A stretch of 8,871 nucleotides of DNA from Sphingomonadaceae bacterium (GTDB lineage Bacteria; Pseudomonadota; Alphaproteobacteria; Sphingomonadales; Sphingomonadaceae), in the NCBI GenBank assembly GCA_013821585.1, contig JACDGO010000061.1:1-8871 (forward strand), given 5' to 3'. Position numbers and translations under genes: made by a program. The number at the start of each line of letters is the position of its first letter. The stretch's first letter is position 1. Positions 1 to 7,541 of the stretch are shown in pieces. The notes below the pieces were generated by a model that did no database searches, was not told the origin of the DNA, and saw only the letters and a program-made list of their open reading frames with translations.

Positions 1-44
1 GCTGTGGTCCTAGTTCACCTGTCGTTGGAGTTTGGTCCTCTGAC

Positions 45-82
45 TGGATGGCGGGCACATCCCACCCGTTGCCCGCCATCCA
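45..82. repeat. Perfect 13-bp inverted repeat (hairpin) in the leading intergenic region
   Basis: Bases 45-57 (TGGATGGCGGGCA) are the exact reverse complement of 70-82, with a 12-base spacer, so the RNA from either strand could form a stable GC-rich stem. No run of T follows either arm, so it is not a textbook intrinsic terminator. It may still end transcription of a gene to the left of the window, or be a dispersed repeat. The rest of 1-171 shows no convincing gene; a 7-base direct repeat TGGTCCT occurs at 5-11 and 33-39. The inverted repeat is certain; its function is inferred. Confidence 0.6.
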
Positions 83-171
83 CCTAAATTGCCCGAAGAC
101 GCGCCTCGTCCTGAATGGAGAGGGGCAGATTCGCCCGCTGGAGCCTTGCCCGACTGGAATGAGTCATCTTG

Positions 172-594
172 ATGCTAGCGAAACTCCGTCAGGATAATGA
201 GGAACTCGGCCATATCGCCGAGGATCTTCCGACGCGCCTGTCGGCTTCCGAGTTGCGCGACGTAGAGGGCCTGGCCCGGTGCCGGTGGCGGCTCACGCGG
301 GGGCTGACGCAGCGTCTCGCGGTCGAAGACACCCATGTCTATCCCAAGCTGGCGCACGACCCGCGCCCTCGCATCTTCGCGCTCGCCAGCCGGATGAAAT
401 CCGATCTAGTCGACGTGACGAGTCATTTTCACTCATATTGTGAAAGCTGGGCGATGAATGCGGTTGTCGCGGACTGGGACGGCTATCGCCGGGCGGCGTA
501 TGCGATGATCGACCTTCTGCGCCGCCGCATCGACTTGGAAGATCGGCATTTATATTCCGAACTCGCCGTTACGGACGGCGTTCATCGGCCTTAG
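172..594 (+). CDS. HHE/hemerythrin-like domain protein
   Basis: Encodes about 140 residues, predicted cytoplasmic, all-helical, with no signal peptide or membrane segment. The pattern fits the hemerythrin-like (HHE) family, which forms a four-helix bundle that can bind a non-haem di-iron centre and sense or bind oxygen, NO or iron. Visible signs, numbered from the ATG at 172, are His14 in helix 1, the E52-D-T-H-V-Y-P segment, the H85-F-H87 pair, and a second related segment E123-D-R-H-L-Y. The two E-D-x-H-x-Y segments look like the repeated halves of the bundle. In both, the residue four before the Glu, usually His in H-x3-E, is Arg (R48, R119), so metal binding is uncertain. A TTG at 169 directly precedes the ATG and could be the start; no strong Shine-Dalgarno is seen. 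The gene stands alone and converges on the cupredoxin gene. It uses AT-richer codons, including a TTA leucine, than the genes to its right. Role in this organism is unknown. Confidence 0.75.
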   Translation: MLAKLRQDNEELGHIAEDLPTRLSASELRDVEGLARCRWRLTRGLTQRLAVEDTHVYPKLAHDPRPRIFALASRMKSDLVDVTSHFHSYCESWAMNAVVADWDGYRRAAYAMIDLLRRRIDLEDRHLYSELAVTDGVHRP

Positions 595-655
595 GTTGCC
601 AGGATCGCGTTAGGCCGTTGCCGTCGCGGATATCGCCGATCTACGACCCCTCGCT

Positions 656-1033
656 TTATTCGACATCGATCGTGCCCTTCATTCCGAAGCTGGTGTGCAG
701 GAAGTGCGTGCAACGGACGTCGTAATGGCCGGCGCGCGGCGTCAGGGCGACGTCGCGGCTTTCGCCTTTCTTCAGCTCGACCTTTCCGCCCGGAACCGCC
801 GGGCCGAAGAATTCCGGCGCCGAGTAATTATGCCCGCCCGAGCCTTGGTTGACGAAATGCATCGTCACCGGCCGCCCCGCCTTGAGGTGGAGCGCGGCGG
901 GCGTGAAGCTGAAGTTGGCGAGCACCACTTCGACGCGTTGCGCGCCGGGCGCCTGCGCTTGCGCGATGGACGGCGCGACCAACGCCGCGAGAAAGAAGAC
1001 AGCATGACGCACGAGCGAGTCCTTCCGCCGCAT
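656..1033 (-). CDS. Secreted cupredoxin-like copper protein
   Basis: Encodes 125 residues. Residues 1-26 look like a Sec signal peptide: a basic start (MRRK), the hydrophobic stretch AVFFLAALVA, then a cleavage-like A-Q-A around 25-27. The mature ~98-residue part fits a single-domain cupredoxin: a beta-rich sequence with H68 (in SGGHNYS), C108, H113 and M118 followed by K-G-T-I, resembling the azurin-type C-x4-H-x3/4-M-K-G copper loop. H110 is an additional possible ligand. Such proteins bind one copper in the periplasm and carry electrons or handle copper; the partner is unknown. I chose the ATG at 1033 because it gives a proper signal peptide; the frame stays open to 1309 but that extension is arginine-rich, has no signal and overlaps the transporter start. 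A GTG at codon 8 is a less likely alternative. No good Shine-Dalgarno precedes the ATG. It is convergent with the HHE gene, 61 bases away, and divergent from the transporter. Confidence 0.78.
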   Translation of the reverse strand: MRRKDSLVRHAVFFLAALVAPSIAQAQAPGAQRVEVVLANFSFTPAALHLKAGRPVTMHFVNQGSGGHNYSAPEFFGPAVPGGKVELKKGESRDVALTPRAGHYDVRCTHFLHTSFGMKGTIDVE

Positions 1034-1148
1034 ATTAGCAGGATCGACGCCGCCATACAGCCGATTTGGCGCGCGACGACGCAGCGCATTTTTCGCTGTC
1101 CTACAGCCCCCGTCCTGACGCATGAGTCGCTCGATGCCCGCCGCGCGC

Positions 1149-1202
1149 GTTTCCCCGATCGTTCCGTCGCGCGCCCGCACTTCGTTTTTGGAACGGGGAA
1201 AC
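1149..1202. promoter_or_regulatory. Imperfect inverted repeat in the cupredoxin/transporter divergent gap
   Basis: The arm at 1149-1165 (GTTTCCCCGATCGTTCC) pairs with 1190-1202 (GGAACGGGGAAAC): 13 matched bases, with four extra bases (ATCG) in the left arm and 24 bases between the arms. It lies in the 264-bp gap 1034-1297 between two divergent genes, about 95 bases before the transporter start, where an operator would be expected. The right arm begins with GGAAC, the -35 core of EcfG-type general stress promoters in alphaproteobacteria, but the best downstream match (CGTG after 18 bases) is off in spacing and sequence, so I do not call that promoter. The repeat is seen; a regulatory role is inferred. 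I see no other strong signal in the gap. Confidence 0.35.
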
Positions 1203-1286
1203 TCTCCCAATCCGTGTAAAACTCGTCCACTTCGTAAAATCCACCGACTCCCGTCCGCGCGGCGCATGATCGGGATCGGGCGCGCC

Positions 1287-1292
1287 AGGGGA
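1287..1292 (+). promoter_or_regulatory. Shine-Dalgarno site fixing the transporter start
   Basis: AGGGGA lies five bases before the ATG at 1298. It supports this ATG as the start of the MFS transporter, giving a short 15-20 residue cytoplasmic lead before the first membrane helix. Confidence 0.6.
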
Positions 1293-1297
1293 ACGGA

Positions 1298-2899
1298 ATG
1301 ACATCGCACGACGCGCCTTCGCCGGGGGCGGAACTCAGCCGCAAGGATATCCAGCTCGTCATCGCCGCCTCGTCGCTGGGGACGGTGTTCGAATGGTATG
1401 ACTTCTTCGTCTACGGCACGCTCGCGGCGATCATCGGGCGCACCTTCTTCCCGGCGGGCAATCCGACGCTCGAGCTAATCCTGTCGCTGTTCGGCTTCGC
1501 GATCGGCTTCGGCTTCCGCCCGCTGGGCGCGGTGCTGTTCGGCTTCCTCGGCGACCGGCTCGGTCGGAAATACACCTTCCTCATCACGATCAGCGTGATG
1601 GGGCTCGCCACCGCCGCGATCGGCTTCGTTCCCGCCGCCGCGTCGATCGGCCTCGCCGCGCCCATCATCCTGCTGTCGCTGCGCATCCTCCAAGGCCTTG
1701 CGCTCGGCGGCGAATATGGCGGGGCCGCGATCTATGTCGCCGAACACGCCGACCAGAAGCGGCGCGGCTATTTCACCAGCTTCATCCAGGCAAGCGTCGC
1801 CGGCGGCTTCATCCTGTCGCTCGCGGTGGTGCTGACAACGCAGGCGATCGTCGGAAAGGCGGCGTGGGATGCGTGGGGCTGGCGCGTTCCCTTCGTCTTC
1901 TCGCTCGCGCTCCTCGCGGTCTCGCTGTGGATGCGCCTCAAATTGAGCGAAAGCCCGGTGTTCAAGGCGATGAAGGAAGCGGGGGAGCTCACGAAGAATC
2001 CGCTCAAGGAGACCTTCACCTATCCCGGCAACCTCAAGCGGCTGTTCGTCGCGCTGTTCGGCGTCGCGGCGGGGCTGACGGTGATCTGGTATACCGCGAT
2101 GTTTCAGGTGCTCTATTTCCTCCAGAACGCGCTGCGCGTCGACGATGCGGTCGCGCAGACGCTCGTCGGCATCGGCGCGGCGTCGGGGCTGGTGTGGTTC
2201 GTGCTGTTCGGCTGGCTGTCGGACAAGGTCGGGCGCAAGAAGCCGATCGTCATCGGCTATGCGCTGACCTTGCTGCTGCTGTTCCCCCTGTTCAAGATGA
2301 TCGGCGGCGCGGCGAACCCCGGACTGGTCGCCGCGAACGTCCAGTCGCCGGTCGTCGTCGCGGGGCGCGACTGCGGCTATGATCCGTTCGCCAAGGCGCA
2401 GAAGTCAGATTGCGGCAAGCTGCTCGACTATTTCTCGAAAAAGGGCGTCGCCTACACGACCGCCGACGCTCCCGCGGTATCGGTGACGATCGGCGGACGG
2501 CCGCAGGCGGACACCGCGCCCGCCGCGCTCGACGTCGCGCTGTCGGACGCGGGCTACCGGCTCGACAAGGTCACGCCGTCGCGCAGCGGGATCCTCGTCA
2601 TCCTGCTTGGTATCCTCGGGCTCGGGGCGTTATCGGGCGCGACCTACGGTCCGGTCGCGGCACTGCTCTCGGAGCTGTTTCCGCCGCGCATCCGCTATTC
2701 GTCGATGTCGATTCCCTATCACATCGGCACCGGCTATTTCGGCGGCTTCCTGCCCGTGATCAGCCAATACATCATCGCGCGGACGGGAGATCCCTATTCG
2801 GGGCTCTGGTATACCTTCGTGGTCGTCGCGATGGCGCTGATCGTGACCGTGCTCATGCTTCCCGAAACGGTCGGCCGCGACTTCGACACGGCGCGGTGA
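1298..2899 (+). CDS. MHS-family MFS transporter (metabolite:H+ symporter)
   Basis: Encodes 533 residues, an inner-membrane protein with about 12 predicted helices. It fits the metabolite:H+ symporter branch of the major facilitator superfamily (relatives ProP, KgtP, ShiA), which takes up organic acids, osmolytes or similar small molecules with protons. Visible signatures are F-E-W-Y-D-F-F-V-Y-G (31-40) in helix 1, the motif A loop G-D-R-L-G-R-K (85-91), the R-I-L-Q-G-L-A-L-G-G-E-Y-G-G block (129-142), and the second-half repeat of motif A, S-D-K-V-G-R-K-K (308-315). Canonical members are about 430-500 residues; the excess here is a hydrophilic stretch at about 336-429 between helices 9 and 10, predicted periplasmic, with two cysteines (C359, C372). 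The stop overlaps the alr start in GTGA, so the two are probably co-transcribed and translationally coupled. Substrate cannot be assigned from sequence; coupling to alr only weakly suggests an amino acid or cell-wall link. Confidence 0.88.
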   Translation: MTSHDAPSPGAELSRKDIQLVIAASSLGTVFEWYDFFVYGTLAAIIGRTFFPAGNPTLELILSLFGFAIGFGFRPLGAVLFGFLGDRLGRKYTFLITISVMGLATAAIGFVPAAASIGLAAPIILLSLRILQGLALGGEYGGAAIYVAEHADQKRRGYFTSFIQASVAGGFILSLAVVLTTQAIVGKAAWDAWGWRVPFVFSLALLAVSLWMRLKLSESPVFKAMKEAGELTKNPLKETFTYPGNLKRLFVALFGVAAGLTVIWYTAMFQVLYFLQNALRVDDAVAQTLVGIGAASGLVWFVLFGWLSDKVGRKKPIVIGYALTLLLLFPLFKMIGGAANPGLVAANVQSPVVVAGRDCGYDPFAKAQKSDCGKLLDYFSKKGVAYTTADAPAVSVTIGGRPQADTAPAALDVALSDAGYRLDKVTPSRSGILVILLGILGLGALSGATYGPVAALLSELFPPRIRYSSMSIPYHIGTGYFGGFLPVISQYIIARTGDPYSGLWYTFVVVAMALIVTVLMLPETVGRDFDTAR

Positions 2900-3905
2900 G
2901 CGCGCCGCTGCGGTTGCGCCTCGACGGCGACGCGCTCGCCGCGAACTGGCGCCGGCTGGCGAAAATGAGCGGCGGCGCGGCGTGCGGTGCGGCGGTCAAG
3001 GCCGACGGCTATGGCCTCGGCGCCCGCGCGGTGGTCGAGCGGCTCGTGCGCGAAGGTTGCCGCGACTTTTTCGTGGCGACATGGGACGAAGCCGAGGCGC
3101 TCGGCGCGATGCCCGAGGGTTGCGCGCTGTCGGTGCTCCACGGCGTCCGCGACGAGGACATGGCCGTCGCGATCCGGTCGATCGCGCGGCCGGTGCTCAA
3201 CTCGCCCGAGCAGGCTGCACGCTGGCGGCCGACCGGGCGGCCGTGCGACGCGATGGCGGATACCGGCATCAACCGCCTCGGCCTCCAGCCCGAGGACGCA
3301 GGGCTTCTCGCGGGCCTGAACCTCGAAACGCTGATGAGCCACCTCGCCTGCGCCGACGAGGACAGCGCGATGAACGCGCGCCAGCGCGATGCGCTCGCGG
3401 CGCTCGATGTTCCGGCCAAGCGCAAGAGTCTCGCCAATTCAGCGGGCATCTGCCTCGGCGAAGGTTTCGCGTTCGACCTCACCCGCCCCGGCCTCGCGCT
3501 CTACGGTGGCGTTCCCCGCGCCGAAGCCCACGGACACGTCGCGCAGGTAGCCTTCCCTGAAGCGCAGGTCGTCCAGCGCCGCCGCGTGCCGGCGGGCGAA
3601 AGCATCGGCTATGGCGCGACGTTCATCGCGCAAGCCGACATCGAAGTCGCGATCCTCAACATCGGCTACGCCGACGGCTATCTCCGCGCGTTCGCGGGGG
3701 CCGGAACGGCGGGGCGGGGGCGCTTCCCCGTTCTCGGCCGTGTGTCGATGGATCTGATCGCGGTCGGTATCGACGCCGAGCCCACGCTCGGCGAGGGCGA
3801 CTGGGTCGCGATCGATTACAGCCTTCCCGGAGCCGCGCGCGCCTCGGGCCTGTCACAATACGAGCTGCTGACCGTCCTCGGGCAACGTTTCGAGCGCGTC
3901 TGGAG

Positions 3906-3909
<4 letters not shown>
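2896..3909 (+). CDS. alr: Alanine racemase (PLP-dependent)
   Basis: Encodes 337 residues. Alanine racemase interconverts L- and D-alanine in the cytoplasm and supplies D-alanine for peptidoglycan. Family marks in order are the PLP-binding lysine K35 in A-V-K-A-D-G-Y-G, D122-T-G-I-N-R-L-G near the substrate site, the S-L-A-N-S-A-G-I segment, R197-P-G-L-A-L-Y-G-G, the catalytic tyrosine Y239 in S-I-G-Y-G-A-T-F, the N-I-G-Y-A-D-G-Y motif, and the partner-subunit M285-D in R-V-S-M-D-L. The GTG at 2896 overlaps the transporter's TGA by four bases; the frame is open further left inside the transporter, but homology starts just here ([12 protein letters not shown]). At 337 residues it is slightly shorter than the usual 350-380, missing nothing catalytic. 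Its TAG interlocks with the thiolase's TAG on the other strand. Whether it is the biosynthetic (alr) or catabolic (dadX) form cannot be decided here; no dadA lies beside it. Confidence 0.93.
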
Positions 3910-5081
<1,172 letters not shown>

Positions 5082-5138
5082 GAAAATCTCCTATTGGTCG
5101 AATTCCTCTAGGCCATTCGCACCGCCGTTTCCACGGTC

Positions 5139-5152
5139 GTGTTGCGCCGCAC
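5139..5152. promoter_or_regulatory. Short palindrome in the phaA-phaR divergent promoter region
   Basis: GTGTTGCGCCGCAC reads as the palindrome GTGnnGCGCnnCAC (10 of 14 positions symmetric). It sits in the 118-bp gap 5082-5199 between divergent phaA and phaR, 47 bases before the phaR start. PhaR proteins are known to bind TGC/GCA-rich sites, including upstream of their own genes, so an operator here is plausible. A weak -35-like TTGCGC (5142-5147) lies inside it, but no good -10 follows at 17 bases. The dyad is seen; the operator role is inference. Confidence 0.3.
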
Positions 5153-5199
5153 CATGGGCGAGTGTAGGGGGCGGCTTTCGCGAGGTTCGGGGCGAAGCG

Positions 5200-5745
5200 A
5201 TGGCCAAATCGAAGACAGAGTCAGCCGAAGGCGAAGCGCCGCCGGTGATCATCAAGAAATATGCGAACCGCCGCCTCTACAACACCGAAAGCTCGAGCTA
5301 CATCACGCTCGAGCACCTCGCCCAGCTGACGCGCGAGGGGCGCGAGTTCAAGGTGCTCGACGCCAAGAGCAACGAGGACATCACGCACGGCGTTCTCACC
5401 CAGATCATCATGGACGAGGAAAGCCGCGGCGCGACGATGCTGCCGTCGAACTTCTTGCGCCAGCTTATCTCGATGTACGGCGATTCGATGCAGTCGATGG
5501 TGCCGCATTACCTCGAGGAATCGATGGCGGCGTTCCGGCGCAACCAGTCGCAGTTCCGCTCGGCGATCGAAGGCGCTTTCGCCGGTGGTCCGTTCGCCGA
5601 GATCGCCAAGCGCAACCTCGCGATGTTCGAGGCGGCGGCGGGCGCGTTCAAGCCGGGCGGAGCGCTGACAAAGGACGAGGAGATCGCGGGGCTGAAGGCG
5701 CAGCTGGCGGAACTTCAGGCGAAGGTCGACAAGCTCGGCGCGTAA
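5200..5745 (+). CDS. phaR: Polyhydroxyalkanoate synthesis regulator PhaR
   Basis: Encodes 181 residues, cytoplasmic. PhaR binds DNA and also PHB granules; when polymer accumulates it leaves the DNA and releases phasin (phaP) and other pha genes. The N-terminal PHB/PHA accumulation-regulator DNA-binding domain spans about residues 16-77, with the diagnostic I-I-K-K-Y-A-N-R-R-L-Y-N-T (17-29) and S-Y-I-T-L-E-H-L-A. The second conserved domain follows at about 78-125 (N-F-L-R-Q-L-I-S-M-Y-G-D-S-M). The tail (159-180) is a short Leu-rich coiled coil, E-E-I-A-G-L-K-A-Q-L-A-E-L-Q, that could aid oligomerisation. The frame is open far upstream inside the antisense of phaA, but similarity begins only after the ATG at 5200; its Shine-Dalgarno is weak. 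It is divergent from the thiolase and followed after four bases by a small membrane-protein gene likely on the same transcript. Autoregulation is likely from family knowledge. Confidence 0.93.
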   Translation: MAKSKTESAEGEAPPVIIKKYANRRLYNTESSSYITLEHLAQLTREGREFKVLDAKSNEDITHGVLTQIIMDEESRGATMLPSNFLRQLISMYGDSMQSMVPHYLEESMAAFRRNQSQFRSAIEGAFAGGPFAEIAKRNLAMFEAAAGAFKPGGALTKDEEIAGLKAQLAELQAKVDKLGA

Positions 5746-5749
5746 GCGG

Positions 5750-5941
5750 GTGACGGCACAAGCCATTCTCTGGACGTTGTGCGGCGGATCGCTGGCTGTC
5801 GCCCTGTTCGCCGCGATCGCCGAGCGCCGTCAGGCGCGCCGGAGCGATCCCGATCGCGTCGCGATTGTCTCATGGCCGCTCGTGATGGTGCTGGCGCTTT
5901 TCGCGGCCGCAGCGGCCGCGGCGTTCGCCCTCAAAGCCTAG
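5750..5941 (+). CDS. Small two-helix membrane protein of unknown function
   Basis: Encodes 63 residues from a GTG start four bases after the phaR stop, so it is probably translated from the phaR message. There are two predicted membrane helices, about residues 5-23 (ILWTLCGGSLAVALFAAIA) and 41-61 (very Ala-rich), joined by a charged loop E-R-R-Q-A-R-R-S-D-P-D-R. By the positive-inside rule the basic loop should be cytoplasmic, placing both ends in the periplasm. I do not recognise the family. Support for it being real: tight spacing behind phaR, clean hydrophobic-charged-hydrophobic layout, and a stop that meets the cpaF stop exactly (shared CTAG, 5938-5941). No clear Shine-Dalgarno is seen apart from reinitiation context. 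A link to PHA granules or to the envelope is only speculation. Confidence 0.65.
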   Translation: MTAQAILWTLCGGSLAVALFAAIAERRQARRSDPDRVAIVSWPLVMVLALFAAAAAAAFALKA

Positions 5942-7464
5942 AGGCAGGCTTCCAGATACGCTTGATCGAAGCCGAACTGCTTGGCCTTGTCGAGCGTGTA
6001 GGGGCGCAGGCCCATGCCGCGATATTCGCCGAGGATCATGCCGTCCGCGCCCTCGTCGAGATATTCGAACTTGAACAGCTCCTGGGTGACAATCACCGGG
6101 CCTTCCATGCCGATCACCTCGGTGACGTTGGTCACACGGCGCGAACCATCGCGCAGGCGCTTGACCTGGATGATCAGGTCGACCGAGTCGGCGATCTGGC
6201 GCGAGATCGCTTCTTTCGGCACCTTGATGTCCGACATCATCACCATGTTCTCCATGCGCGCCAAGGCTTCGCGTGGAGAGTTGGAGTGGAGCGTGCACAT
6301 CGAGCCGTCGTGGCCGGTATTCATCGCCGACAGCATGTCGAAACATTCGGCGCCGCGAATTTCGCCGAGGATGATGCGATCGGGACGCATACGCAGCGCG
6401 TTCTTGACGAGATCGCGGATCGTGATCTCGCCCTGACCTTCGAGGTTCGCCGGCCGCGTTTCGAGCGGTAGCCAATGCGGCTGCTGCAAGCGGAGTTCGG
6501 CCGCATCCTCGATCGTCAGCACGCGCTCGCCGGGGTCGATCATCTTTGACAAAGCGTTGAGCATCGTCGTCTTGCCCGAGCCGGTGCCGCCCGAGATGAT
6601 GATGTTGAAGCGGCAGGCGCCGGCGATCTTGAGCGCGGTAGCCATCTTTTCGGACATCGAACCGCCCTTCGCCATCATGTCGAGCGTGATCGGTTTGGCG
6701 GAGAATTTACGGATCGAGATCGCGGTGCCGCGCAAGGAGAGCGGCGGCACGATGACGTTGACGCGGCTGCCGTCCTTCAACCGCGCGTCGGCGAGCGGCG
6801 AGGTCTGGTCGACGCGGCGGCCGACCGAGTTGCAGATGCGCTGCGCGATCTGAAACAGATGCTCCTCATCACGGAACTGGATCGGGGCGATGAGCAGCTT
6901 GCCCTTCTGCTCGATGTAGGTCTGCTCGGGGCCGTTGACCATGATGTCGGTGATCGTCGGGTCGTTGAGCAGCTCTTCGAGCGGCCCGAGGCCGAGCAAT
7001 TCATCGACGAGAACCTTTTCGAGCGCGAACTGCTCGCGCCGGTTGAGCGTCAGCTTCAGCTCGGCGAGCACCTCGCCGATGATCGGGCGGAACTCCTCGG
7101 CCAGCTCGTCCTTGTTGAGGCTCGCGGCGGCTTCGGGATCGATGCGCTCGAGCAGGCGCGGCAGAACCTGCTCCTTGATCTTGTGGACGCTCGCCTCGAA
7201 CCCTTCGGCCTTCGGTGCGGGCTCGGCCTCGTTGTGCTGACGGTCGTTGAGCCGCGTCATCGCGTCGAGCTTTTCGAGCGGCGCGTCGTAGGCAGATGTG
7301 GCGGGAAGCGATGCGGGCTCGATCGGCGGGAACTGCTTGCCGCCCTCGTCAGCGGGGGCGGCGGCGGCGCCGGGCGCGCTCTGCATCGGGCGTGCGACGC
7401 CGAACGCGGGCCGCGCGCTCGCTCCGGTCCCGCTAATTCCGCCCCGTTTTCCGAATGCGCTCAT
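5938..7464 (-). CDS. cpaF: Flp/Tad pilus secretion ATPase CpaF (TadA type)
   Basis: Encodes 508 residues. CpaF/TadA is the hexameric cytoplasmic ATPase that powers assembly of Flp (tight adherence) pili. In order: a Pro/Ala-rich, poorly structured lead (about 1-60), a helical N-terminal domain (about 85-160), then the GspE/VirB11 core with [11 protein letters not shown] (156-166) and I-T-D-I-M-V-N-G (171-178). Next come Walker A G-G-T-G-S-G-K-T (292-299, K298), the Asp box around 313-323, Walker [10 protein letters not shown] (363-371, E368), and the His box [12 protein letters not shown] (H385, H393). All nucleotide-binding parts are intact. The ATG at 7464 is the only sensible start; the open frame continues upstream only as the antisense/out-of-frame shadow of the glycosyltransferase. 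A weak AAGGCGG lies just before the start. No tadB/tadC genes follow, so it appears detached from the rest of a cpa/tad cluster, at least on this side. Confidence 0.93.
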   Translation of the reverse strand: MSAFGKRGGISGTGASARPAFGVARPMQSAPGAAAAPADEGGKQFPPIEPASLPATSAYDAPLEKLDAMTRLNDRQHNEAEPAPKAEGFEASVHKIKEQVLPRLLERIDPEAAASLNKDELAEEFRPIIGEVLAELKLTLNRREQFALEKVLVDELLGLGPLEELLNDPTITDIMVNGPEQTYIEQKGKLLIAPIQFRDEEHLFQIAQRICNSVGRRVDQTSPLADARLKDGSRVNVIVPPLSLRGTAISIRKFSAKPITLDMMAKGGSMSEKMATALKIAGACRFNIIISGGTGSGKTTMLNALSKMIDPGERVLTIEDAAELRLQQPHWLPLETRPANLEGQGEITIRDLVKNALRMRPDRIILGEIRGAECFDMLSAMNTGHDGSMCTLHSNSPREALARMENMVMMSDIKVPKEAISRQIADSVDLIIQVKRLRDGSRRVTNVTEVIGMEGPVIVTQELFKFEYLDEGADGMILGEYRGMGLRPYTLDKAKQFGFDQAYLEACL

Positions 7465-7541
7465 CGCCCGCCTTGCAGTCCAAGGCCACCCAAGGATCGG
7501 TGGCGAGAAAAGGTGAATAGGGCGGAAACTTTGACAATGTC

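Noticed and set aside
1..87. Open plus-strand frame from the left edge ending at TAA 85-87
   Set aside because: Only 28 codons, no recognisable motif, and it runs through the perfect hairpin; it could be a gene end but cannot be supported.
1190..1216. EcfG-type general stress promoter (GGAAC...CGTG) before the transporter
   Set aside because: The spacer is 18 bases rather than 16-17 and the -10 is CGTG rather than CGTT, so the match is too weak to annotate as a promoter.
695..1219. 174-residue plus-strand frame opposite the cupredoxin gene
   Set aside because: Low-complexity, Arg-rich product typical of antisense frames in GC-rich genes; the minus strand encodes a signal peptide and a copper loop.
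1034..1309. N-terminal 92-residue extension of the cupredoxin reading frame
   Set aside because: It is arginine-rich, lacks family similarity, overlaps the transporter start, and would bury the clear signal peptide that begins at 1033.
2410..2895. Upstream extension of the alr frame inside the transporter gene
   Set aside because: This part is an out-of-frame shadow of the transporter (arginine-rich, no family match). Racemase similarity begins right after the GTG at 2896.
7480..7495. CCAAGG direct repeat with a 4-base spacer upstream of cpaF
   Set aside because: Two 6-base copies in a GC-rich gap are easily expected by chance and show no extended symmetry.
7532..7537. TTGACA, a perfect sigma-70 -35 hexamer, between cpaF and the glycosyltransferase
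   Set aside because: On the plus strand it has no -10 element at normal distance and would read antisense into the glycosyltransferase; on the minus strand the TTGTCA version also lacks a properly spaced -10.
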